From: Microbacterium sp. MYb62
GTDB taxonomy: Bacteria; Actinomycetota; Actinomycetes; Actinomycetales; Microbacteriaceae
DNA length: 64,000 bases
Assembly (NCBI RefSeq): GCF_002979475.1
Contig: NZ_PCOY01000004.1
Coordinates: forward strand, 168,686 to 232,685
Direction: 5' to 3'
Shown here one piece after another: positions 35,753-44,171 of this stretch. Position 1 is the first letter of the stretch. Each line of letters starts with the position of its first letter. The position numbers and the translations under genes were made by a program. The notes beneath the pieces are model-generated. The model was not told the origin of the DNA and ran no database searches. It saw nothing but the letters and a program-made list of their open reading frames with translations.

Positions 35753-36759
35753 GCCCCGGCTCCTTCGTGAAGCGTGCGCAGCTCGGAGACGACGAGGCGA
35801 TGTGCGGTATCTGCCGCCGGCACGTATCCGGTCGAACCGAGCGATCCGTGTGTCTGTCCGATGAAGCGCATCGCCGTCACCGGCACACCCGCGGCGGAGA
35901 GCGCCCGTGCGTAGGCTTCTCCGTCGCCGCGCAGGGGGTCGAGCTCGGAGGTGAGGATCACCGCGGGCGGAAGCCCTTCGTGGGTCACGGCCAGCAACGG
36001 TGAGGCATACGGTCGTCGCGCGGCTGCGGAGTCGTCCCCGACGTACTGTCGCACCAGGTTGCGGCCGACCGCACGCACGATCACTCCCGGCATGCGGGCA
36101 TCGATCCCGCTCATGTCGGCGTGTCCCATCGTCAAGTCCAGTGCAGGGTTCTCCAGCAGTTGCAGGGCGATCAGGTGTGCGGAGCGATCGCGGTTCATGA
36201 GTGCCACGGCCGCGGCGAGGTCACCTCCCGACGAGGCTCCGCCCACGGCCATCCGGTCGCGTGAAGCCCCCAGCTCTTCGGCGTGGGTGTGCGCCCATTC
36301 GAACGCCGACCAGCACTGCTCCGGCTGGGTCGGGAAGCGTGCCTCCGGCGCGTGGGCGTAGTCGGCCGCGACGATGACGATCCCCGCATCGCGTGCCCTG
36401 GCTCGGAACCGGGCGTCCCACGAGACCCAGTCGATCCCGGCGATCGTGAATCCGCCGCCGTAGAAGTACACCAGCACGGGGAGCCCCGACCCTGGTGGCG
36501 TGCGCTCCTCGCCGGGCCAGTACACGCGGACGCGCACGTCGGGGTGCCCGTCGACCGGGACGACGTGCTCCTCGGAGGCGGTGGGGAGCGGAGTGATCCC
36601 GAGTGCGGCACTCACGGCGTCGTCGTTCTCAGCCGCGACCCGGCGGCGCCCTGCGGGGTCTGCGGGTTCCGGGGCGAGCAGCGGGGCGACCCGCTCCTCC
36701 CACGCTGCGACCGCGCTGTCGAGGGCCGGGCGCCGGAATCGGGACCGTGGTGTCGGCAT
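35749..36759 (-). CDS. HSL-type alpha/beta hydrolase with altered oxyanion motif
   Basis: A 336-residue relative of the next gene, with the HSL fold: YFYGGGF at about 98-104, nucleophile Ser176 in GGASSGG, acid in TSELDPLRGDGEAYARAL and histidine in IGQTHGSLG. The first histidine of the usual HGGG is tyrosine (Tyr100), which is rare and could change the lid or substrate fit. Start: the ATG at 36759 has GAAGGAG 6 bases upstream; an upstream in-frame start at 36786 lacks this. It is the first gene of a five-gene overlapping cluster and faces a LacI regulator. Confidence 0.85.
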   Translation of the reverse strand: MPTPRSRFRRPALDSAVAAWEERVAPLLAPEPADPAGRRRVAAENDDAVSAALGITPLPTASEEHVVPVDGHPDVRVRVYWPGEERTPPGSGLPVLVYFYGGGFTIAGIDWVSWDARFRARARDAGIVIVAADYAHAPEARFPTQPEQCWSAFEWAHTHAEELGASRDRMAVGGASSGGDLAAAVALMNRDRSAHLIALQLLENPALDLTMGHADMSGIDARMPGVIVRAVGRNLVRQYVGDDSAAARRPYASPLLAVTHEGLPPAVILTSELDPLRGDGEAYARALSAAGVPVTAMRFIGQTHGSLGSTGYVPAADTAHRLVVSELRTLHEGAGA

Positions 36760-36815
36760 CGGGCATCTCCTTCGATGGGTTCCCACGGTGAATTCGCACC
36801 GCGCGGGTTCCGGCC

Positions 36816-36842
36816 TAGTCTGGGGAATCGAAGAACTTCGAT
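36816..36842 (+). promoter_or_regulatory. Promoter and palindromic operator before the second lacI-type gene
   Basis: TAGTCT (36816-36821) is a likely -10. Five bases on lies a perfect palindrome, ATCGAAG-AA-CTTCGAT (36827-36842), covering the expected transcription start. It is well placed for auto-repression. A half-site, CTTCGAT, recurs at 36770-36776 next to the esterase ribosome site. Confidence 0.55.
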
Positions 36843-36860
36843 GAAGAAGGAAGCCGAATC

Positions 36861-37865
36861 ATGCGCGCACGCCCGGGACGGGTCACCATCTACGACGTCG
36901 CGGAGCGCGCCGGCGTGAGCATCTCCACCGTGTCACTGGCGGTCAGCGCCCCGCACCGGGTGCGCCCCGAGACCCGCGAACGCATCGTCGCCGCGGCTAC
37001 CGCGCTCGGGTATCGGATGACGCAGGGGCGGCGCGTCGGGGCCGCGCGCATCGCGGTCGCCGCACCGTTCACGACCTACCCGTCGTATCTGCGCCGCCTG
37101 TCCGGCATGCTCCGTCGAGCGAGGGACGCGGCGGTCGACATCATCCCGTACGACCTCGATTCCGCGGCTGCGGCGGATGAGCCGCTGCTCGATGTGCTGC
37201 CCACTCGCACGGATGCCACCGGCCTCGTGGTAATGGGGGTTCCGCTCGGCGGTGCGGCACGCAGAGCGAGCAGAGCGGCGCGCATCCCGGTCGTCTATGT
37301 CGACGTGGTGCCGACACGGTCCGATGCGGGCGGTCCGGTCGTCCTCGTCGACGACCGCGACGGCGGGTCGCAGATCGGCCGCCATCTCGCCGGACTCGGC
37401 CATCGCCGGGTCCTGTTCGTGCATGAGCCGCAGCGCTCGCCGGCATACGTGTCGGCGGGGATGCTCCGCATCGACGGGCTGACGCAGCACGTGGCGATGA
37501 CCGATCTGGCGGTCGCTGATCCCTCTTCGGTCGATGGCCGGGTGATCGCCGCGGCCCGAGCGGCAGGTGCGACGGCGATCGTCGCGAACCATGACCAGTT
37601 CGCCGCCGCGGTGCTGTCGGCACTGCGTGCGGACCCTGGCAGCGCCCCGCTCGCGGTCGTCGGCTACGACGACGGTGAGGTCGCCGCAGCGCTCGACCTC
37701 ACGACCGTGCGGCAGCCGTTCGAGGAGAGCGGGCGCACGGCCCTCGAACTCGTCCTCGGACTGGTGTCGGGCGCATCGACCGCACACGACACCGTGCGAC
37801 TCGCCCCCACCCTGATCGCGAGGTCGTCGACGCTCGTGCCCGGGGTCAGCCCCGCGAGGCCGTGA
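36861..37865 (+). CDS. LacI-family transcriptional regulator
   Basis: A 334-residue repressor with a helix-turn-helix (TIYDVAERAGVSISTVSLAVSAPHRV), a less typical hinge (TALGYRMTQGRRVG) and a sugar-binding-protein-like sensor with VVYVDVVPTRSD, GLGHRRVLFVHEP and AVVGYDDGEVAAALDLTTV blocks. The ligand pocket has diverged from sugar-sensing members. It is divergent from the five-gene esterase/transport cluster and likely controls it. Its last 20 bases overlap the convergent DUF4442 gene. Confidence 0.88.
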   Translation: MRARPGRVTIYDVAERAGVSISTVSLAVSAPHRVRPETRERIVAAATALGYRMTQGRRVGAARIAVAAPFTTYPSYLRRLSGMLRRARDAAVDIIPYDLDSAAAADEPLLDVLPTRTDATGLVVMGVPLGGAARRASRAARIPVVYVDVVPTRSDAGGPVVLVDDRDGGSQIGRHLAGLGHRRVLFVHEPQRSPAYVSAGMLRIDGLTQHVAMTDLAVADPSSVDGRVIAAARAAGATAIVANHDQFAAAVLSALRADPGSAPLAVVGYDDGEVAAALDLTTVRQPFEESGRTALELVLGLVSGASTAHDTVRLAPTLIARSSTLVPGVSPARP

Positions 37866-38316
37866 CCCGCTTCTTCTCCCGGATGTAGACCTCGCGGCGC
37901 ACCTTCGCGACCACATCGCCCTCCCGGTCGGTGATGACGGTCTCGAACCACTCGAGCACCTTGGCTCCGCCGCGTGCGCGCTCACGGATATCCTCGGCCT
38001 TCTCCTTCGACACCTCGAACTCGGCCGTGAGCACCCCGCGGCCGGGCTTGAGGAACTCGATCTCCCCGCGCGTGTCCCACACGACGTGGTCGCGTCCGAG
38101 CTGGTGCATCACGAGCATGAAGAAGTACGGGTCGGTCATCGCCGACATCGACCCACCGAACGCGGTCTTGACGTAGTTGCGGGTGAAGACGTTCACGTGG
38201 AGCTCGACCGTGGCGTGCGTCCAATCCTCGCTGAAGCGGCGGATGCGGATGCCGCTGAAGAGGTTGGGGATCCACAGGCTCATGCCGATCGCGAGACGGC
38301 GGGGAGTGATGCGCAT
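37846..38316 (-). CDS. DUF4442 hot-dog-fold protein
   Basis: A 156-residue protein of the hot-dog fold (DUF4442, thioesterase-like). The long helix region is TRNYVKTAFGGSMSAMTDPYFFMLVMHQLG, followed by the strands VVWDTRGEIEFLKPGRGVL and VLEWFETVITDREGDVVAKVRREVYIREK. Members are related to acyl-CoA thioesterases, but the reaction is not known. CACACT lies six bases before the ATG at 38316, a weak leaderless-type box. The strong promoter region on the other strand belongs to the GntR gene. Confidence 0.8.
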   Translation of the reverse strand: MRITPRRLAIGMSLWIPNLFSGIRIRRFSEDWTHATVELHVNVFTRNYVKTAFGGSMSAMTDPYFFMLVMHQLGRDHVVWDTRGEIEFLKPGRGVLTAEFEVSKEKAEDIRERARGGAKVLEWFETVITDREGDVVAKVRREVYIREKKRVTASRG

Positions 38317-38365
38317 CACGCCAGTGTGGAGGAACGAGCCGAGAGCGACAAAGACGTCTGGAGGG

Positions 38366-38395
38366 TTGGCACAGTTGTTATAGTTCGCATAGAAT
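38366..38395 (+). promoter_or_regulatory. Promoter of the GntR operon
   Basis: TTGGCA (38366-38371), an 18-base spacer and TAGAAT (38390-38395) form a fair promoter. It sits in an AT-rich patch (38376-38402) that stands out in this GC-rich region and may hold the GntR operator. GAGAGGAGGG supplies the ribosome site. Confidence 0.6.
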
Positions 38396-38424
38396 AAGTA
38401 GCGATTCAGGGAGAGGAGGGTCGG

Positions 38425-38823
38425 ATGCTCATCCGCGTCGATCCCGACAGCCCCCGCGCTCTGTACGACCAGGTGGCGGCCTCGGTCCGCTCCGACATCC
38501 TCGCCGGGGTCCTCGCCCCCGGTGACCGCCTTCCCGCGGCACGCGATGTCGCCGCAGCGCTGGACATCAACCAGCACACCGTCCTGCACGCCTACCAGCG
38601 GCTGCGCGACGAGGGCCTCGTGGATCTTCGACGCGGCAGGGGAGCGGTCATCGCGGCCTCGGCAGCGCCCCTCGCCGAGCTCGCACACGATATCGATGGG
38701 CTGGTGCGACGCGCGGCCGCCCTCGGCGTCTCTGCCGACACGCTCGCCGGCATCATCCAGTCGCACCGCGACGACCGAACCGAACCGACCCGCTCCGAGA
38801 CCCGCGAGGAGGACTCGCCATGA
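38425..38823 (+). CDS. GntR-family regulator, YtrA subfamily
   Basis: A 132-residue short GntR protein. The winged helix-turn-helix fills residues 8-75 (SPRALYDQVAASVRSDILAG, then RLPAARDVAAALDINQHTVLHAYQRL), and only a short helical tail follows, as in the YtrA subgroup that usually controls membrane transport or stress operons next to it. The stop overlaps the next start (ATGA), so it is the first gene of a three-gene operon with two membrane proteins. Confidence 0.9.
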   Translation: MLIRVDPDSPRALYDQVAASVRSDILAGVLAPGDRLPAARDVAAALDINQHTVLHAYQRLRDEGLVDLRRGRGAVIAASAAPLAELAHDIDGLVRRAAALGVSADTLAGIIQSHRDDRTEPTRSETREEDSP

Positions 38824-39878
38824 CCACCCACGACCTCACCCGCACCCCGCCGCAGCTGTTGAGGCGCGCCCGGTCGACCTTCTTCCTCGTCGCGGTGATC
38901 GTGCCGATCGTGATCACCGCCATCGCTGTCGTGGTCCTCCTCACCTGGCTGCCCACGCTGCCGCAACAGGTCGCGACCCACTGGGGTGTGAGCGGCGCCG
39001 ATGGCTTCGGACCACCCTCCACATATCTCTGGATCCTCATCGGGATCGGACTCGGACTGCCCGTGCTGATGGCGATCGTGACGCTCGCCTCGGTCGGTGC
39101 GCACTGGGGCGGCGCGGCCCGGTTGATGGGCGCACTCGCCGCCGGCATGTCCGTCTTCGCCGCTCTCACGACCCTCGGCTCGCTCGCGATCCAGCGCGGT
39201 CTGACCGACATCTCCGATGCGCCGGGCATCGGAGGGGTCATGGCCCTGTCCTTCGCCGGACTCGTTGCGGTCGGCGGCATCGCCTGGGCTGTGCAGCCCC
39301 GCGTGCGACCGGAGCAGGGACGCACGCTCGAGCATCGATACTCGGTGCACGTCGCGAAGGGCGAACGCGTCGTGTGGGTCGCGACGACGATGATGCCGCG
39401 CGGCGCGCTCGCGTTCCTGCTCTTCGTGCTCCTGGGTCTCGTCGCGCTCGCCGCGTACATGCTCGGCACCGGCGTCGAGGGCGGCTGGATCGCCGCCGCC
39501 GTGGTGCTCGTCGTCGGCTTCGCGCTGGCGGCGACCGCCTCCTTCCGCGTCACGGTCACCCCGGAGGGGTTCTCCGCCCGGGCCCTGCTGGGTTGGCCGC
39601 GCATCCGGATTCCGATCGACGAGGTCGAGTCGGCTCGCGCTGTGGAGATCTCCCCGTTCGGGGAGTTCGGCGGCTGGGGATGGCGTATCGCCGTCGACGG
39701 GCGCACGGGAATCGTCATGCGCCGTGGCTCCGCGATCGAGGTCTCCCGTCGCGGTCGGCGGCCGTTCATCGTGACGATCGACGGTGCGGAAGAAGCCGCG
39801 GCGCTGCTGCAGGCCTATGTCGACCGCTCGCGAACACCGGGCACACCTTCGACCGACTCCGGAAAGGCGACCTCATGA
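38820..39878 (+). CDS. DUF1648-domain membrane protein
   Basis: A 352-residue integral membrane protein. It begins with a DUF1648 segment (LTWLPTLPQQVATHWGVSGADGFGPPSTYLW), then membrane helices near 65-90, 95-115, 135-150, 195-215 and 220-240, and ends in a soluble beta-rich domain (PRIRIPIDEVESARAVEI) like a PH-type fold. DUF1648 proteins such as SdpI can give immunity to peptide toxins, so a role in envelope stress is possible; this is inference. Overlaps both neighbours by ATGA. Confidence 0.82.
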   Translation: MTTHDLTRTPPQLLRRARSTFFLVAVIVPIVITAIAVVVLLTWLPTLPQQVATHWGVSGADGFGPPSTYLWILIGIGLGLPVLMAIVTLASVGAHWGGAARLMGALAAGMSVFAALTTLGSLAIQRGLTDISDAPGIGGVMALSFAGLVAVGGIAWAVQPRVRPEQGRTLEHRYSVHVAKGERVVWVATTMMPRGALAFLLFVLLGLVALAAYMLGTGVEGGWIAAAVVLVVGFALAATASFRVTVTPEGFSARALLGWPRIRIPIDEVESARAVEISPFGEFGGWGWRIAVDGRTGIVMRRGSAIEVSRRGRRPFIVTIDGAEEAAALLQAYVDRSRTPGTPSTDSGKATS

Positions 39879-40825
39879 ACGACCAGACCCTGCACGCGCG
39901 CCGTGTGCCGTGGACCGCGGTGATCGTCTTCGTGGTGGTCTCCTTCGCCCTGGCCTGGTTGGTGGCGCTTCCGCTGTGGCTGGGCGACGGTCTCGCCGAG
40001 CCGATCTCGGTCGTCCTGCTGCCGGTGATGATGTTCACGCCCGCCGTGGCGGCCCTCGTCGTCACATTCGCCCTGCGCGTGCCCGCCCGCGGGCAGCGTG
40101 CGCGCTTCCTCGGGCTGTGGCCGCTGCGCCCGGCCAAGCGCGTGGTGTGGCTCATGGTCGTGGGGTGGCTGGCGCCCCCGCTTCTCGTGGGGCTCGCCAT
40201 CCTCCTCTCGGGGGCACTCGGCTTCGTGCAGCTCGATCCGACGTTCTCCGGTTTCGCCGCCGAACTCGAGAAGGCCGTTCCCGCCGGCACACCCCTGCCT
40301 CCCGTCGGCATCCTCGTCATCGCACAGCTCGCGATGATCCCGCTCGGCGCGCTGTTCAACAGCATCTTCGCCTTCGGTGAGGAGATCGGCTGGCGGGGTT
40401 GGCTCCTCCCTGCGCTGCGTCCGCTCGGCACCTGGCCCGCGCTGATCCTCAGCGGCGTGATCTGGGGCCTCTGGCACAGCCCGATCATCCTGCTCGGCTA
40501 CAACTTCGGTCGCACCGACATCACCGGCGTGCTGTTCATGATCGGCGGGTGCGTCGCGTGGGGCATCCTGCTCGGATGGCTGCGTCTGCGGTCGGCGTCG
40601 GTCTGGCCGGCGGTCATCGCGCACGGCTCGCTGAACGCGGCCGGGGGCATGATCGTCCTCTTCGCCGCGGCGCAGCCCGACCTGGCGCTCGCCGGACCGC
40701 TCGGCGTCGCGGGGTGGATCGTCCTCGCGGTCGTCGTCCTCGTGCTCGTGCTGACCGGCCAGTTCCGGAAGCAGCCCGAGCTCGCCGACGCTCCGGGTCG
40801 TCTGCTCTCCGCCCCGCGGTCTTGA
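39875..40825 (+). CDS. CPBP intramembrane metalloprotease
   Basis: A 316-residue protein with about eight membrane helices and the CPBP (CAAX protease and bacteriocin-processing) motifs: EEIGWRGWLLPAL (E-E-x-x-x-R), SGVIWGLWHSPIILLG (the H motif) and VIAHGSLNAAGGM (third motif with histidine). Bacterial members process peptides or give bacteriocin self-immunity. Together with the GntR and DUF1648 genes this looks like a small envelope-defence operon, which is inference from context. The ATG overlaps the DUF1648 stop. Confidence 0.87.
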   Translation: MNDQTLHARRVPWTAVIVFVVVSFALAWLVALPLWLGDGLAEPISVVLLPVMMFTPAVAALVVTFALRVPARGQRARFLGLWPLRPAKRVVWLMVVGWLAPPLLVGLAILLSGALGFVQLDPTFSGFAAELEKAVPAGTPLPPVGILVIAQLAMIPLGALFNSIFAFGEEIGWRGWLLPALRPLGTWPALILSGVIWGLWHSPIILLGYNFGRTDITGVLFMIGGCVAWGILLGWLRLRSASVWPAVIAHGSLNAAGGMIVLFAAAQPDLALAGPLGVAGWIVLAVVVLVLVLTGQFRKQPELADAPGRLLSAPRS

Positions 40826-40856
40826 CGGACGGCGGCGGCGGGGGTTGGCTGAGGCC

Positions 40857-41516
40857 ATGGAATCCACCCCCTCCGCCTGGTCCGAAGCCGACTCCTTCCT
40901 CTCCGATCTGCTCGTCGGCCCCGACGCGGAACTCGAGGCGGCACTGACCGCCCAGCGGGCCGCGGGACTGCCCGAGATCGAGGTCGCGCCGGTCGCGGGC
41001 AAGCTGCTGAATCTGCTCGTCCGCATCAGCGGGGCGCGTCGGGTGCTCGAGGTCGGCACCCTCGGTGGCTACTCCACGATCTGGCTCGCCCGCGCCGTCG
41101 GCCCCGAGGGGCGTGTCGTGACGATCGAGGCCGAGTCGGACAACGCCTCTGTCGCCCGCGCCAGCATCGATGCCGCGGGCGTCGGCGACCGCGTCGACAT
41201 CCGGGTGGGGAGGGGAGCCGATGTGCTTCCGACCCTGGTCGGCGGATTCGACCTGGTGTTCATCGACGCCGACAAGGAGTCGAACACGATCTACCTCGAC
41301 TGGGCGGCGAAGCTCGGTCACCCCGGCACCGTGATCGTGCTCGACAACATCGGGCGTGAAGGCGAGATCGTGCGGGACGACAGCACCGACCCCAAGGTCG
41401 TCGGCACCCGAGAGGGACTCCGGATGCTGGGGGAGGACCCCCGATTCGACGCCACCGCCCTGCAGACCGTGGGTGCGAAGGGCTGGGACGGCTTCGCGAT
41501 CGCCGTCGTGGTCTGA
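40857..41516 (+). CDS. O-methyltransferase
   Basis: A 219-residue SAM-dependent O-methyltransferase of the catechol-OMT-like group. Motif I is RRVLEVGTLGGYSTIWLARAVG, followed by VVTIEAESDNASVA and the metal-and-substrate segment DLVFIDADKESNTIYLDW. Such enzymes methylate catechols and related phenols with Mg2+. The acceptor is unknown. The frame also allows a TTG 12 bases upstream; I chose the ATG at 40857. It follows the CPBP operon by 31 bases and may be transcribed with it. Confidence 0.87.
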   Translation: MESTPSAWSEADSFLSDLLVGPDAELEAALTAQRAAGLPEIEVAPVAGKLLNLLVRISGARRVLEVGTLGGYSTIWLARAVGPEGRVVTIEAESDNASVARASIDAAGVGDRVDIRVGRGADVLPTLVGGFDLVFIDADKESNTIYLDWAAKLGHPGTVIVLDNIGREGEIVRDDSTDPKVVGTREGLRMLGEDPRFDATALQTVGAKGWDGFAIAVVV

Positions 41517-41632
41517 CGCCGGCGGGTTCCGGACCGCGGTCCCTCCCTGTCGGGCGAGTCCCGGAGTCCGTCGGACGGCCGGGCTAGACTGAGCGCGGAT
41601 CGACGACGCTCCACACAACGTTTTCCCCCTGA

Positions 41633-42928
<1,296 letters not shown>

Positions 42929-42960
42929 GCGCAGCTGACACCACGAAGAAGCCGCCGACA

Positions 42961-42978
42961 CGGCGGTGAACACCGCCG
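42961..42978 (+). terminator. Short hairpin after eno
   Basis: CGGCGGT-GAAC-ACCGCCG, a perfect 7-bp stem 32 bases past the stop and without a T run. It may only attenuate reading into ftsB. Confidence 0.4.
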
Positions 42979-43005
42979 CCGAAGCGGCACGACGAAGGAG
43001 GAGCC

Positions 43006-43581
43006 GTGGCACGACGACCGGCTCCTCCTTCGGCGTCTCCCGGGCCGCAGCCGCAGCGCCCTGCAGGCAAGACCAGGGCGAAGACGAAGACGACCGCATC
43101 GGCGGCGTCCGTGCCGCGCGCAGCGGGGCGGACGCGCGGCGGGGCCCCTCGTGTCGACGTGCGCGAATGGGCCTCGGGTATCCGTCTCTCCGCCTTCTCG
43201 GTCATCATGCTCTCGCTCGTGGTGCTCGGCGCGTGGGTGCTCGTCCCGACGATCGGCACATTCATCGATCAGCGCCAGAAGATCGCCGCGCTCGAAGCGT
43301 CCGTGCAGGTGAGCGAAGACGAGATCGCCGCGCTCGTCGCCGAGCGCGAGCGCTGGAACGATCCCGCGTACATCACGACTCAGGCGCGTGAGCGCCTCTA
43401 CTACGTCAAGCCGGGGGAAGTCGTCTACCTGATCGACAACGACCTCGACCCGTCCGCGCTGCCGCGCGAGCAGGACCCCGTGAGCGACACGCTCGAGGAG
43501 AAGCCGACGGACTGGATGCCGCAGCTGCTCCGCACCCTCGTCACGACCGGACTCAGCGATACCGCCGCGGTCGCTCCCTGA
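43006..43581 (+). CDS. ftsB: FtsB/DivIC septum formation initiator
   Basis: A 191-residue bitopic division protein. A basic, Pro/Ala-rich cytoplasmic arm of about 55 residues precedes one membrane helix (SAFSVIMLSLVVLGAWVLVP). A coiled coil follows (IDQRQKIAALEASVQVSEDEIAALVAERERW), then the conserved NDPAYITTQARERLYYVKPGEVVYLI. It links the late divisome at the septum. GTG start behind AAGGAGGAG. The long N-terminal arm is an actinobacterial trait. Confidence 0.9.
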   Translation: MARRPAPPSASPGPQPQRPAGKTRAKTKTTASAASVPRAAGRTRGGAPRVDVREWASGIRLSAFSVIMLSLVVLGAWVLVPTIGTFIDQRQKIAALEASVQVSEDEIAALVAERERWNDPAYITTQARERLYYVKPGEVVYLIDNDLDPSALPREQDPVSDTLEEKPTDWMPQLLRTLVTTGLSDTAAVAP

Positions 43582-43616
43582 ATGTTCGCTCCGAGCATCC
43601 TCTCGGGCGGCTCCCC

Positions 43617-43622
43617 TACGCT
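43617..43622 (+). promoter_or_regulatory. -10 box for the DUF501 gene
   Basis: TACGCT, six bases before the GTG at 43629; identical to the AraC-gene box. Confidence 0.55.
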
Positions 43623-43628
43623 GGTGGG

Positions 43629-44171
43629 GTGACCACGCCGCCGTTCCCCGCACCCACGCCCGCCGAGCTCGCCGTCGTATCGGCCCAGCTCGGTCGTTCC
43701 GCCCGAGGTGTGGTGGGCATCGCGGCCCGTTGCGCGTGCGGCAACCCGACAGTGGTCGCGACCACCCCGCGGCTGCCGGACGGCACGCCGTTCCCGACGT
43801 TCTACTACCTGACGCACCCGGCGGCGACGGCGGCGATGTCGACGCTCGAGGCGACCCAGGTGATGCCGGAGCTCGCTGCTCTCCTCGTCGACGACGAGGA
43901 TGTGGCGGCGGCCTATCTGGCCGCTCATGAGGCGTATCTCGCCGACCGGAGGCAGTTCGGCGAGGTCTCCGAGATCGACGGCATCTCCGCCGGCGGCATG
44001 CCGACGCGGGTGAAGTGCCTGCACGCACTGGCCGGGCACGCCCTGGCCGCAGGCCCCGGCGTGAATCCGATCGGCGATGCCGCGCTCGCGCGCTCGTCCT
44101 GGTCGCCGTCGGTCTGCCGCTGTGAAGAGCCCGGCGCCGCCGCCCGCGATGAGGCGGCATCCGCGGTATGA
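43629..44171 (+). CDS. DUF501 protein
   Basis: A 180-residue protein of the DUF501 family, found next to ftsB in most actinobacteria. Conserved blocks are ARCACGNPTVVATTPRLPDGTPFPTFYYLT, the GGMPTRVKCLHALAGHALA core and GVNPIGD. Several cysteines (RCACG, KCLH, VCRCE) suggest metal binding. The function is unknown. Its stop overlaps the protease start (ATGA). Confidence 0.88.
   Translation: MTTPPFPAPTPAELAVVSAQLGRSARGVVGIAARCACGNPTVVATTPRLPDGTPFPTFYYLTHPAATAAMSTLEATQVMPELAALLVDDEDVAAAYLAAHEAYLADRRQFGEVSEIDGISAGGMPTRVKCLHALAGHALAAGPGVNPIGDAALARSSWSPSVCRCEEPGAAARDEAASAV

Noticed and set aside
42929..43005. A small gene between eno and ftsB
   Set aside because: The 77-base gap holds only a short hairpin and the ftsB ribosome site.
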